64,000 bases of DNA from Sporomusaceae bacterium (GTDB lineage Bacteria; Bacillota_C; Negativicutes; Sporomusales_B; UBA7701), in the NCBI GenBank assembly GCA_022839045.1, contig JALHDI010000002.1, forward strand, positions 1-64,000, written 5' to 3'. A program made the translations under genes and the position numbers. Positions within the stretch are counted from its first letter, which is position 1. The number at the start of each line of letters is the position of its first letter. Below are positions 1-8,334 of this stretch, one piece after another. Under the pieces are notes generated by a model that was not told the origin of the DNA, made no database searches, and was given only the letters and a program-made list of their open reading frames with translations.

Positions 1-259
1 CCGGTGTTAAATTTTGTCCTGTTGCCGCTGTCTTTAATATCCATTCTCCACCGTCCACTGAAGTTATTTCTGATGCTCATCACCTATTCTGCAATTCGGG
101 CTGTTCTTCCTCCTTGCATCTTCCTGTTTTGACTACATGTGTCGAGACTCGGGCGGCGGCCATGGGGATTAGTCCAAAGAGGTTTTGTGGCGAGTTGCAT
201 ATAATACTTCCATAATTAGGATTCTTCCAAATATACTATATAAATAGGGGAGTATATAA
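1..259. other. left-edge non-coding stretch
   Basis: No convincing reading frame on either strand. The last 60 bases are AT-rich and contain TATAAT at 200-205, a possible -10 element for the regulator that starts at 260. No good -35 element is visible. Confidence 0.4.
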
Positions 260-808
260 ATGACCTTTGGCCAAAACGTTAAAAGAATCAGAAAGCAACA
301 AGGCCTTTCCCTCAAAGTCGTGGCTGAGGCTAGCGACGTCAGCGTGTCCATGCTGTCCAAGATTGAGCGCGACGAAAAAAATCCGACCCTGAACGTAGCG
401 GTGCGGATAGCGCGGGCCCTTAAGACAGCTTTATCAGTGCTGGTCGAGGAGGTCCCCAAGCACAACAAAATAATAATCGTTCGAAAAACACAGAGAAAGA
501 TACGTATAGAATCGTCTTCGGGGGTCCGGGGAGAGATGATCACGTCGATGGTCCCGTCGGGCAAAATCGAAATGGTCCATTTAGATTTGAGCCCCGGTGC
601 TTCGACGGGTTTTTTTCCGCCGCATCCGAAAGGTGTCAAGGAATATCTATTTGTTCTCGACGGTGCGCTAAGATTGTATTTCGAATCCCGGGAATATGAT
701 CTTGAGCAGGGCGACTATGTTTACTTCGAGCCGGACAACCCGTACCAGTTGGAAAACCTCGCCGACGGTCTTTCGTCGCTATTCGTTGTCATCAATCGGA
801 ACGATTAA
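260..808 (+). CDS. XRE-family regulator with C-terminal cupin domain
   Basis: A 182-residue protein. Residues 1-60 form a lambda-repressor-type helix-turn-helix and residues about 105-180 a small cupin barrel with a short metal-site-like run (PHPKGVKEY). This HTH-cupin layout is common in regulators of amino-acid, polyamine or small-molecule metabolism, where the cupin binds the ligand. The neighbours, a chemotaxis pair on the same strand after a terminator, do not reveal the ligand. The ATG follows GGGGAG with normal spacing. Family assignment is firm; target genes are unknown. Confidence 0.85.
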   Translation: MTFGQNVKRIRKQQGLSLKVVAEASDVSVSMLSKIERDEKNPTLNVAVRIARALKTALSVLVEEVPKHNKIIIVRKTQRKIRIESSSGVRGEMITSMVPSGKIEMVHLDLSPGASTGFFPPHPKGVKEYLFVLDGALRLYFESREYDLEQGDYVYFEPDNPYQLENLADGLSSLFVVINRND

Positions 809-832
809 TCTATTCCTGATAACCGGTGTCGT

Positions 833-861
833 ACTTCCGCCTTTTCGGCGGAAGTTTTTTG
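833..861 (+). terminator. rho-independent terminator
   Basis: Perfect hairpin with arms ACTTCCGCC and GGCGGAAGT around a TTTTC loop, followed by a T run. It lies 25 bp after the cupin regulator stop. Confidence 0.85.
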
Positions 862-1123
862 TTTGGGGTAAATTGTTGTTTTGGAGAGTAATAAGTAAGA
901 ATTTATGCGCTTATTGCAGGAAAATAGCTAAAATTGTCATATAGTATAAATTAATGGAAATAATTATACTATAATACAATATTGCTAAAATTGGGGATAG
1001 TCATGAATTTTACCGATTGCTGAGACGTCATAGGAGGTGCGGCGAAAGTCGGCTGCGGCTCCGGGCTCGTGGAGGAGGGATAAGGCAATCAACCTTTTCA
1101 CCAATAAAACAAGGAGGTCTGCT
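862..1123. other. AT-rich leader upstream of cheW
   Basis: From 900 to 1000 the DNA is strongly AT-rich, with several TATAAT-like sequences (for example 970-975) but no clear -35 partner. From 1030 to 1080 it turns GC-rich, with a possible hairpin and a stray TAGGAGGTG motif with no gene behind it. It probably holds the cheW promoter and leader. I see no known riboswitch. Confidence 0.35.
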
Positions 1124-1573
1124 ATGAGGGAGCATGTCGTGGTTTTTCAACTCGGAAGGGAAAAGTATGCGGTTCCAATCGAACAGGTCAAGGAGATTAT
1201 CGTTTACAAATCGCCCACTGCGCTGCCGGATATAGCTAATTTTTTCGAGGGGATCATCGACCTCCGGGGAGCGGTAATCCCTGTGATTAACCTGGCGGCA
1301 AGGTTCAACATCGTTTCGGATAAGGGGCAGGGCCTTAAGGGACAGATTATCGTGGTGGAGATAAACGAACATATCGTGGGGCTGGTGGTTGAGGAGGTCA
1401 CCGAAGTAGTAAATCTTGCGGCAGAAGCCATCCATCCTGCTCCTTCGCTCGTTTCCACCATCAACGAGTATATCTACGGTGTGGCGCAGTATAACGAAAA
1501 CCTGCTGATCCTCCTCGATATAGCAAAAGTGCTTTCCGAGGATCAGCTGGCCAATCTCAAGCAAGCCGTCTGA
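1124..1573 (+). CDS. cheW: CheW-type chemotaxis adaptor
   Basis: A 149-residue single CheW domain. It couples chemoreceptors to the CheA kinase in the cytoplasm. The typical pattern is visible: a FQLGREKYA start, the I-E-Q-V-K-E-I segment and a G-I-I-D-L-R-G-A-V-I-P-V-I-N core. The start at 1124 is set by an ideal AAGGAGGT at 1111-1118; a longer frame back to 1037 lacks support. A soluble receptor gene follows 50 bp downstream on the same strand. The pair looks like a small dedicated sensory module, since no cheA or cheY is nearby. Confidence 0.9.
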   Translation: MREHVVVFQLGREKYAVPIEQVKEIIVYKSPTALPDIANFFEGIIDLRGAVIPVINLAARFNIVSDKGQGLKGQIIVVEINEHIVGLVVEEVTEVVNLAAEAIHPAPSLVSTINEYIYGVAQYNENLLILLDIAKVLSEDQLANLKQAV

Positions 1574-1623
1574 AATCGAACCAGAACTAATTCTACGTAA
1601 ATTGATTAATTGGAGGAGAGAAG

Positions 1624-2439
1624 ATGAGCGAATTCCGGACTATCGTCGATTCGGCGGAGAAATGGCAGACTTTGATGCCGCTCGACTGCATCATCATGAT
1701 TTGTGATGCCGAAGGCATAATTGTCAAGTATGTCCCGGCCAAGACTTTCGATATGGGGGTCGTGGAAGGGGAAAAGGCGCAGAGCGGCGGGTCATTGGAT
1801 AAGTGCCTGAAGACGCGGCAAGAGGTGCATATGGTGCTGCCGAAAGACTTATACGGCGTGGCGATAAAGGCGATTGCAACTCCGATCGTCGAAGAGGGGA
1901 AGCTGATCGGAGCGATCGCCACCGGAACGAGCATGGCGACTCAGCAGACCCTCCATGAGGCGTCGCAGACAATTGCCTCGACAGCCGAGGAGATTACGGC
2001 GACGACCGAGGAAATGGCGACGATGGCGATGCACCTGTCAGAAGATCTTTCCAAACTGAAGGACGGTGGCCAAAATGTGCTCGCCGAGATTAAGAAAACC
2101 GACGATATATTGCAGTTTGTGAGCGATGTTGCCGCCAATTCGAACCTGCTCGGCCTGAACGCGGCTATCGAGGCCGCCCGCGCTGGCGAGCACGGACGCG
2201 GCTTCGCCGTAGTCGCTGACGAAATCAGGAAGATGGCGGACAACAGCGCCAAATCGGTCAAAGATATCAAGGCGATTCTCCAGGCGATACAGAACGAAGT
2301 TACGCAAATCGTCGATACGATAACCCAGACGGCTGTGGTAGGAGAACGCCAGGCCGCAGCTTCCGAGGAAATCTCAGCGTCGATGGAGCAGTTGGCCGCT
2401 TCGGCCCAGAATGTCGAGAGGATTGCCGAAATCGTCTAA
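1624..2439 (+). CDS. soluble methyl-accepting chemotaxis protein
   Basis: A 271-residue receptor without membrane segments. Residues 1-110 form a small sensor domain that begins at a D-C-I-I-M-I-C segment and resembles a PAS or GAF fold. Residues about 115-271 form a short signalling hairpin with the conserved tip, seen as [20 protein letters not shown] and the following [10 protein letters not shown]. It should signal through CheA/CheW from the cytoplasm. The GGAGGAGAAG ribosome site lies just before the ATG. A paralogue of exactly the same length is encoded at 27461-28276 on the other strand. The ligand is unknown. Confidence 0.9.
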   Translation: MSEFRTIVDSAEKWQTLMPLDCIIMICDAEGIIVKYVPAKTFDMGVVEGEKAQSGGSLDKCLKTRQEVHMVLPKDLYGVAIKAIATPIVEEGKLIGAIATGTSMATQQTLHEASQTIASTAEEITATTEEMATMAMHLSEDLSKLKDGGQNVLAEIKKTDDILQFVSDVAANSNLLGLNAAIEAARAGEHGRGFAVVADEIRKMADNSAKSVKDIKAILQAIQNEVTQIVDTITQTAVVGERQAAASEEISASMEQLAASAQNVERIAEIV

Positions 2440-2475
2440 AATCATCCAAAAAAATCAAATGTGAGAGGTTGGTCT

Positions 2476-2516
2476 ATTCAAGGGTTGTCGGAAAGCTTCT
2501 CCGACGCCCCTTGAAT
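2476..2516 (+). terminator. hairpin after chemoreceptor gene
   Basis: Long imperfect inverted repeat with outer arms ATTCAAGGG and CCCTTGAAT and inner GTCGGA/TCCGAC. There is no clear T tract, so it may be a weak terminator or an mRNA-stabilising hairpin. Confidence 0.5.
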
Positions 2517-2593
2517 CTTCAAAGTATTTCGTCTTGCAACTTATGTAAACAGTAATCTTGCAGGCCAAAGTGTTAATGTCGGTTTCTTTATGG

Positions 2594-2622
2594 TTGACAC
2601 AGGGGGGCGGTTTTGGTATTAT
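2594..2622 (+). promoter_or_regulatory. sigma-A promoter of the T-box/aroK unit
   Basis: TTGACA at 2594-2599 and TATTAT at 2617-2622 with a 17-bp spacer. This is a near-consensus housekeeping promoter directly upstream of the T-box leader. Confidence 0.85.
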
Positions 2623-2628
2623 AAAGCA

Positions 2629-2912
2629 AAATATATTCCAAATACGATGACGGGGAAGAGTAAGTGCAAGGTATCGCGCAGAGAGCCGGTGAGTGGTGGA
2701 AACCGGACGATGGCCTGCAGTGAAGTACGCCCCCGAGTTGCGGGTCAAACCTCACGGAAGCGCGCTTCCGCGTCAGTAGGCCTCGCCGGCAGCCGCCGTT
2801 AGCTGGATAGGATATCGGAAGCCTCGGCTTCTCGTATCTGAAGGTGGTAGCAATGCAAGATGGGTGGTAACGCGGGAATAAGATCCCGTCCCTGAAAGGG
2901 ACGGGATCTTTT
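2629..2912 (+). ncRNA. T-box leader, probably tyrosine-specific
   Basis: The leader shows T-box hallmarks in order: a Stem I base GACGGGG followed by AGTA of the specifier-loop bulge, the AGAGAG element, a 3' specifier strand with GAAG-UAC-G at 2726-2728, and the T-box sequence TGGGTGGTAACGCGGG at 2861-2876. An intrinsic terminator follows. The codon UAC reads tyrosine, and UGGU in the T-box bulge fits a tRNA with discriminator A, as tRNA-Tyr has. In this class uncharged tRNA pairs with the leader and prevents termination. The next gene is shikimate kinase, which makes sense for aromatic amino-acid supply. The specifier call is by eye. Confidence 0.85.
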
Positions 2913-2914
2913 GT
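2880..2914 (+). terminator. T-box regulated intrinsic terminator
   Basis: Arms AGATCCCGTCCCT and AGGGACGGGATCT followed by TTTT. The stem competes with the T-box antiterminator just upstream. Confidence 0.85.
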
Positions 2915-2958
2915 ATTTTATCGTCAGTACACAGGCTTACATGCAAGGGGGATGGCGG

Positions 2959-3462
2959 ATGATGAACATCATTCTGGTCGGTTTTATGGGTGCCGGCAAA
3001 ACGACCACCGGGAAAGTACTGGCCCGAAAACTAGACAGACATTTTGTCGATCTGGACCAGGAAATCGAGACTGTTTGCGGGATGACTGTCAGCGATATAT
3101 TCAGAATACACGGCGAGGCCTTCTTTCGCGAACAGGAGCGGAATATGATCAGGGAACTATCGCAGCGGAACAATAACGTAATTGCTACCGGGGGTGGGGT
3201 GATGCTGCACCCCGAGAATGTCGCCAATCTGAAAAGCAACGGCTGGGTAGTCTGTCTGACGGCTACGGCCGATACGATTATCAGCCGTATCGGGACTGAT
3301 AAGACGCGGCCCCTGCTCAACGCACCCAATAGGGAGAAACTTATCGGCAAAATGCTGCAGGAGCGCGCCGATAGGTACCGCCTGGCGGATTATACCGTGG
3401 ATACGAACAGGTTGACTCCGGATGAGGTCGCCGACAGAATTATTGCCTTTATGTTGGCATAA
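2959..3462 (+). CDS. aroK: shikimate kinase
   Basis: A 167-residue P-loop kinase that phosphorylates shikimate at position 3 in the chorismate pathway. Visible motifs are the Walker A GFMGAGKTT near the start, DLDQEIE for shikimate binding, the GGGV glycine loop and RPLL in the lid region. Length fits AroK. A longer frame opens at 2911, but that would start inside the terminator, so the ATG at 2959 after AAGGGGG is chosen; ATG 2962 is also possible. Expression should depend on the tyrosine-type T-box upstream. Confidence 0.93.
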   Translation: MMNIILVGFMGAGKTTTGKVLARKLDRHFVDLDQEIETVCGMTVSDIFRIHGEAFFREQERNMIRELSQRNNNVIATGGGVMLHPENVANLKSNGWVVCLTATADTIISRIGTDKTRPLLNAPNREKLIGKMLQERADRYRLADYTVDTNRLTPDEVADRIIAFMLA

Positions 3463-3479
3463 TGGCTGCAATGAGCGAC

Positions 3480-3502
3480 AAGCCCCGTCGGGGCTCGTTT
3501 TT
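3480..3502 (+). terminator. rho-independent terminator after aroK
   Basis: AGCCCCG/CGGGGCT hairpin followed by TTTTT, 18 bp after the aroK stop. It separates aroK from aroD. Confidence 0.85.
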
Positions 3503-3689
3503 CGTGCGATTTCCGCCGGTTGCTGTTTGGCTGTTGTCCAAAGCGGACAGATGACTAGGGCGAGGCAGTGTGCTCACAGATTGAACTAATCAAAGCCATG
3601 CTTTAAAATTTAGGTAGTGAGAAATTCGCATTTTTGATGCAGCGCAGCAGTTGGCCCCAAGGCAGTGTTACTAGATTTAGCCGGGAAGG

Positions 3690-4466
3690 GTGAGTCGTTT
3701 GGGGAGAAAGCTTATCGGACAGGGAGCAAGGCCGTTGATATGCACGCCTTTGACGGGCCAGACCAAGGAAAAGATAGCGGGGCAATTGGAACAGGTTCTT
3801 TTGAAGCAACCTGATGTTATCGAATGGCGCGTCGACTTTTTCGAACATGTTGACGATACGGAGCAAGTACTCGCTATTGTCGATACGGTAAAGAAAAAAA
3901 TTGACGACAAGCCGCTCATTTTCACCCTCCGATCCGTTCGCGAAGGCGGGCACCCTGTTTCCCTGACCGGTGAGGAAGCCATCGCCCTGAACGCCGAGGT
4001 GTGCCGGCGGACGGCGGTTGAATACGTGGACTGCGAGCTGAGCAACGATCCGGCGCACATCCGCTATCTCCGCAAGGTCGCCGCCGACAACGGCAAGCTG
4101 GTGATCGGTTCTTTTCATGATTTCAACATGACGCCAAGCCGGGATGTTCTTTTGGACAAAATCATCGCCGCCGAACGGTTGGGCCTCGATGTGGCCAAGG
4201 TGGCCGTTATGCCGCAGAGCCTCGAAGATGTGCTCGCTCTGCTCGGCATGACGCTCGAGGCCAAGCAGCGTGTACGAATCCCCGTCATAACGATGTCGAT
4301 GGGAAAACACGGCGCCGTAAGCCGGATGGTGGGCGGAATTTTCGGTTCCTCGCTCTCGTTCGCCGTGGGGGCGTTTAGTTCCGCTCCGGGGCAAATCCCG
4401 ATCGACGACCTGAAAACCGTTTTTGATATTATCGACAGGATGAGCGGGAGCAACGGGGATGAGTAG
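3690..4466 (+). CDS. aroD: type I 3-dehydroquinate dehydratase
   Basis: About 255 residues. It converts 3-dehydroquinate to 3-dehydroshikimate by a Schiff-base mechanism. The catalytic histidine region GSFHDF and the Schiff-base lysine in DVAKVAVMPQ are visible, as is the N-terminal IGQGARPLICTPLTG signature. The listed start is a GTG at 3690, which sits too close to GGAAGG; a TTG at 3699 has better spacing and removes only three residues. It lies downstream of aroK but beyond a terminator, with about 190 bp of sequence between them, so it may have its own promoter. Confidence 0.92.
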   Translation: MSRLGRKLIGQGARPLICTPLTGQTKEKIAGQLEQVLLKQPDVIEWRVDFFEHVDDTEQVLAIVDTVKKKIDDKPLIFTLRSVREGGHPVSLTGEEAIALNAEVCRRTAVEYVDCELSNDPAHIRYLRKVAADNGKLVIGSFHDFNMTPSRDVLLDKIIAAERLGLDVAKVAVMPQSLEDVLALLGMTLEAKQRVRIPVITMSMGKHGAVSRMVGGIFGSSLSFAVGAFSSAPGQIPIDDLKTVFDIIDRMSGSNGDE

Positions 4467-4507
4467 TTGGCCGGGCCGCTCGCCGGCCCCGGATGATCGG
4501 AAGGCGA

Positions 4508-4538
4508 AAGCACCCGGGCTGTGTCCGGGTGCTTTCTT
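4508..4538. terminator. bidirectional terminator
   Basis: AAAGCACCCGG and CCGGGTGCTTT arms flank a short loop between the convergent aroD and AraC-family genes. A-rich and T-rich flanks serve both strands. Confidence 0.85.
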
Positions 4539-4545
4539 GCTTGGG

Positions 4546-5451
4546 TTATTGGCGGTTGGCGATGTTTTTCCGGTATTCTTTGGGGGTACAGGCAATCTGT
4601 CTTTTGAAACTTTCGATATAGTAGCTGGTGCTTCCGAAGCCTACGGAGTCGGCTATCTGGCTCACGGTCAGGTCGGTTTCTTTCAACAGTCCGATGCTTT
4701 TGTTGATTCGATAGTTCATGACGTATTCGAAAACGGTGCATTTGACGACCCGCTTGAAAAAACGGCAGCATTCGCCTTTGCTGATATTGACCACGGACGC
4801 GATTTCCTCCAGGGTGACCTTTTCCATGTAATGTGCGTTGATGTAGGCCATTATCGCCTTTATTCTCTGTTGGTCGATGTATTCGCCCACGTTCGCTGCC
4901 GGCATTATTTGCTTTTGCCTGGCGATCAGCTGCCGCCAGATGGCCGCCAGCGCCATGCCGATGTCGAGCTCGTAGCCGAAAGCCTTTAGGATGTGCAGAT
5001 GGTAGATTTCTTCAATCTTGGTCAGTATCGTTTGCTGCCAGTCCACCCCGCGCTCCAGGACCACGGCCGAGAAGCCGCGGAGTTTCATGAAAGGCTTGAT
5101 GTACTTCTGTTCGATGGCGCTTCCCGGGAAGAACGACAGCAGCCTGGCGTCGACGTTTATGCAGATATAGGTGCTGTCCGGCTCGGCGGCCGCCCGCGCC
5201 ATGTGCAGGCAGCCGCTGTTGATGAAGATGCCCTGGCCTTCCTTCAGCACGTACACGTTTTGATTGACCAGGAACTCGACCTCTCCCTTGGTGATGAGCG
5301 AGAGCTGGATTTCGTCGTGCCAGTGCCAGTTGACGAACCCGAGGAGGTTTTTGTCCAGTTGGTCCAGGTAGACCGCCAGGGGGAAGTCGTAGCTGCCGTG
5401 CAGGGTGGTTTCCCGGTTGTTCTTGTCGATTTGGATGTTCGTTATCTGCAT
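4546..5451 (-). CDS. AraC-family transcriptional regulator
   Basis: A 301-residue protein with an N-terminal cupin sensing domain (about 20-160, with the NWHWHDEIQ signature) and two C-terminal helix-turn-helix motifs (about 205-300). The start at 5451 follows GGAGGCGAAA; a longer frame to 5520 has no ribosome site. It is divergent from the ygeY-like hydrolase and PLP-enzyme genes and probably controls them in response to their substrate. One CCRFFKR segment precedes the second motif. The ligand is not predictable. Confidence 0.9.
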   Translation of the reverse strand: MQITNIQIDKNNRETTLHGSYDFPLAVYLDQLDKNLLGFVNWHWHDEIQLSLITKGEVEFLVNQNVYVLKEGQGIFINSGCLHMARAAAEPDSTYICINVDARLLSFFPGSAIEQKYIKPFMKLRGFSAVVLERGVDWQQTILTKIEEIYHLHILKAFGYELDIGMALAAIWRQLIARQKQIMPAANVGEYIDQQRIKAIMAYINAHYMEKVTLEEIASVVNISKGECCRFFKRVVKCTVFEYVMNYRINKSIGLLKETDLTVSQIADSVGFGSTSYYIESFKRQIACTPKEYRKNIANRQ

Positions 5452-5624
5452 TTTCGCCTCCTGGCGCAATATAGCGATATTATCGGTCAATATCGTTATA
5501 GAAATATAAAATAATATCAATATAATTATATATTGAACAGGGATTTATGCAATGCCGCAAGGCAAGGCTACAATCCGTCGGGCGGGAAGGACGGAGAAAA
5601 ACAGACATGAAAGGGAGGATTGTC
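5452..5624. promoter_or_regulatory. divergent control region between araC-type gene and ygeY
   Basis: Very AT-rich. Includes the inverted repeat CGATATT...AATATCG at about 5471-5493 and further AATATA repeats, plausible AraC-type or RNA polymerase sites. No consensus -35/-10 pair could be fixed by eye. Confidence 0.4.
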
Positions 5625-6797
5625 GTGAATAGGCAGGTGCAGGAGACCATCAGTTCTTTGGAGAGTCGGCTGATTTCTTTCGCCCGGGACCTGGTCCGCA
5701 TCAAAAGCAGGACAGGGAGGGAGGCCGATCTTGTGGAGCGGATAAGGCAGGAGATGGAGAGGCTAGATTACGACGATGTAATTGTCGATAAGGTGGGCAA
5801 CATCATCGGCGTGATCGGCAACGGGCCGGTGAAACTATTGTACGACTCCCATATGGACCACGTGGCGGTCAACGACGCCGGCGAATGGGTCCACGGCCCC
5901 TACAGCGGCGACATCGAGGACGGCAAGCTGTACGGCCGGGCTTCATCCGATATGAAAGGTTCGCTCGCGGCCACCGTTTACGCCGGGCATATCATGAAGA
6001 AGCTCGGCCTGGCGGCGGGCAAGACGATCTACATTTGCGGCACGGTCATGGAGGAGGACTTCGACGGTGCGGGGCTTTACCGCGCCATCGTGGACAACGG
6101 GCTGAAGCCGGATTACGTGGTCATCTGCGAGCCGAGCCACCTGAACATCGCCATGGGCCACCTTGGCAGGGCTATCTATAAGATCAACGTGAAAGGGGTT
6201 TCCGCCCACGGGGCGGCCCCGGAGAAAGGCGACAACGCGGTTTACAAGGCGGCCAGGATCGTCGGACGCATCGAGGAGCTCGGCAGGAAATACATGGCCA
6301 TGACGCCGGAGCGCCCCTCGATAGCCCTGACTAAGATCGAGAGCGTTTCCGCTTCGCTCAATGCCGTGCCGGGCAGCTGCACGCTTTATATCGACCGCCG
6401 CATCTGCCCGCACGAGACCGAGGAAGCGGTCGGCGAGGAGATGACCAGGCTGATCGGCGACGAGGACGCCGACTGGGAAATCTATGACGCGGTCGGGCAA
6501 AGCTACACCGGGGAAGAGATTGTGCTGCACTCCTATCTGCCGGGGTGGGAGATCGGGAGAGAGCATCCCCTGGCGCAGGGTTGCTTTGCGGTCTACCGGG
6601 AGGTGTTCGGCGCGGAGCCGAAGACGTATAAATGGAACTTCTCCACGAACGGGGTCGCCTCCGCCAAGCTGGGGATACCGACGATCGGGTTCGGTGCCGG
6701 AATAGAGAAAATGGCGCATATGGCCAACGAGTATTGTCCTCTCGAGGACATCGTACAGGCGTGCAGGTTCTTTGCCTTGCTGCCGCAGAAGTTGTAG
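5625..6797 (+). CDS. ygeY: YgeY-family M20 metallohydrolase
   Basis: A 390-residue M20 peptidase/deacylase-type enzyme with two-metal motifs: SHMDHV (metal His/Asp), the catalytic EED and SSDMKGS. It matches the YgeY family, often found with selenium-dependent purine or amino-acid catabolism; the actual substrate is uncertain. GTG at 5625 is chosen because AAAGGGAGG lies six bases before it; the frame continues upstream to an ATG at 5607. It is followed by a PLP enzyme 43 bp downstream, and both are divergent from an AraC regulator. A role in degrading an N-acyl or carbamoyl amino compound is inference. Confidence 0.8.
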   Translation: MNRQVQETISSLESRLISFARDLVRIKSRTGREADLVERIRQEMERLDYDDVIVDKVGNIIGVIGNGPVKLLYDSHMDHVAVNDAGEWVHGPYSGDIEDGKLYGRASSDMKGSLAATVYAGHIMKKLGLAAGKTIYICGTVMEEDFDGAGLYRAIVDNGLKPDYVVICEPSHLNIAMGHLGRAIYKINVKGVSAHGAAPEKGDNAVYKAARIVGRIEELGRKYMAMTPERPSIALTKIESVSASLNAVPGSCTLYIDRRICPHETEEAVGEEMTRLIGDEDADWEIYDAVGQSYTGEEIVLHSYLPGWEIGREHPLAQGCFAVYREVFGAEPKTYKWNFSTNGVASAKLGIPTIGFGAGIEKMAHMANEYCPLEDIVQACRFFALLPQKL

Positions 6798-6840
6798 GAC
6801 ATTTTCGGTGTACTCGAAGGACTCGACGGGAGGAACGGTT

Positions 6841-8196
6841 ATGGGCAAAATTCCCTTTGGGCCGACATACGATGAGATGCTCGACCCCGGCACCCTGGAC
6901 GGCGCCCTGCGGGCAAAGGCGCTCGCCGCGAAGGCGGATGAGCTCGACCCTGTCAATCTTTTCAACATTACCTGGAGGGACGAAGCGAATGAGGTGCGCA
7001 GGCTGGTCCTGCCGCCGGAGCTGACCGGCGTCGATGCCAATATCGTCGTGCTGCTGGGCTGCGGTTTCCCCTCCGGCTCCCACAAGGTCGGGCCGGCCTA
7101 CAGCACGTTGATGGAAGGGCTGGTGGGCGGGGAGATCGTCCCCGGGGAGCATACCATCCTCGGCCCCTCGACCGGCAATTTCGGCATCGGCACGGCTTAT
7201 ATCTCCAGACTGCTCGGTTTCCGCGCCATTGTCATCATGCCGGACAACATGAGCAGGGAACGGTACGAGCGCATCCAGAAGTACGGCGGGGAACTGGAGC
7301 TGACGCCAGGGTCGGAATCGGATGTCATCCTTACCCTGGAACGGACCCATGAGATGATGAAGAACCCCAAATATAAGGCGCTGGCCCAGTTCGAGCTTTT
7401 CCCCAACTACCGCTTCCACCGCCACGTGACCGGCAACAGCGCCGTGGCGGCGGTCAGGGGGATCGGCAACGGGCGGATCGCCGGCTTTACTTCCGCCCCG
7501 GGGTCGGCCGGGACGATCGCCGCCGGAGATCAGATCAAGGCCGTCTTCCCGGAAGCGAAGGTTGCCGCCCTCGAGCCGTACGAATGCTCGACGCTGGCCA
7601 ACGGCGGCCGGGGGCAGCATCGTATCGAGGGGATTGGCGACAAGATGTGTACGTTGATCCACAATGTGCTGACAACCGATTTCGTCGTGCTGATAAAAGA
7701 CGAAGAAACGGTGCAGGGGCTGAAGATTTTCCGCGACGGCGCCGAGACGCTGGCAAAGCTGGGTGTGGACCGGGACTTCGCCCTGGGGCTAAGGGACTGC
7801 TTCGGGCCTTCAGGGATCTGCAACGTGTTGGGCGCGATCAAGCTGGCGAAGTTTCTGCGCCTTGGCCCGGGGGACAATGTGGTGACCGTGGCGACCGACG
7901 GTTTCGACCGCTACCGGTCGGTGCTGGACGAACTGAATGGCCGCTATCTGGAAACCGCGCCGTTCGTGCTCGACCGCTGGGCGGGCGATATCTTCCTGGG
8001 GGCGACAGACGGGCATGTATTCGATTTCCGCAAGACAGACGCGAAGGAACGGCTTTTCGTCCAGAAGGCGAGCGACTGGCTGAGGTTCGGCTACAGCAAG
8101 GCATTTCTCGACGGTATGCGGGACCAGGCCTTCTGGGAGGAGCAGTACGGAAAAGTCGGCTATTACAATAAGAAAATCGTCGAACTACGCGGGTAG
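6841..8196 (+). CDS. fold-type II PLP-dependent enzyme
   Basis: A 451-residue member of the tryptophan synthase beta/cysteine synthase superfamily. Lys82 in SGSHKVGPA fits the Schiff-base lysine, STGNFG about 35 residues later is the cofactor/substrate loop, and GSAGTIAAG resembles the phosphate-binding glycine loop. The start follows GGGAGGAACGGTT. Such enzymes perform alpha/beta-elimination or replacement on amino acids; the reaction here is unknown. Co-transcription with the YgeY hydrolase suggests that the hydrolase releases an amino acid that this enzyme cleaves. It is longer than cysteine synthase (about 310), with an extra C-terminal part. Confidence 0.75.
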   Translation: MGKIPFGPTYDEMLDPGTLDGALRAKALAAKADELDPVNLFNITWRDEANEVRRLVLPPELTGVDANIVVLLGCGFPSGSHKVGPAYSTLMEGLVGGEIVPGEHTILGPSTGNFGIGTAYISRLLGFRAIVIMPDNMSRERYERIQKYGGELELTPGSESDVILTLERTHEMMKNPKYKALAQFELFPNYRFHRHVTGNSAVAAVRGIGNGRIAGFTSAPGSAGTIAAGDQIKAVFPEAKVAALEPYECSTLANGGRGQHRIEGIGDKMCTLIHNVLTTDFVVLIKDEETVQGLKIFRDGAETLAKLGVDRDFALGLRDCFGPSGICNVLGAIKLAKFLRLGPGDNVVTVATDGFDRYRSVLDELNGRYLETAPFVLDRWAGDIFLGATDGHVFDFRKTDAKERLFVQKASDWLRFGYSKAFLDGMRDQAFWEEQYGKVGYYNKKIVELRG

Positions 8197-8334
8197 GCGA
8201 TTGCCGGATTTACCCGCTACTGCAAAACGAAAACATCGGCGACCTGGGTGCCGATGTGGGGAGCGAATATCGGTTGTTCTGATTCCTGGTGCGGGGCGGG
8301 AGGTGCTGCTGGGCGCGGTGCGGAAGACGGCCGG

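Noticed and set aside
1030..1110. GC-rich leader before cheW as a riboswitch
   Set aside because: No match by eye to c-di-GMP, cobalamin, molybdenum cofactor or other known classes.
2590..2802. 70-codon plus-strand ORF
   Set aside because: It lies entirely in the promoter and T-box leader and has no ribosome site.
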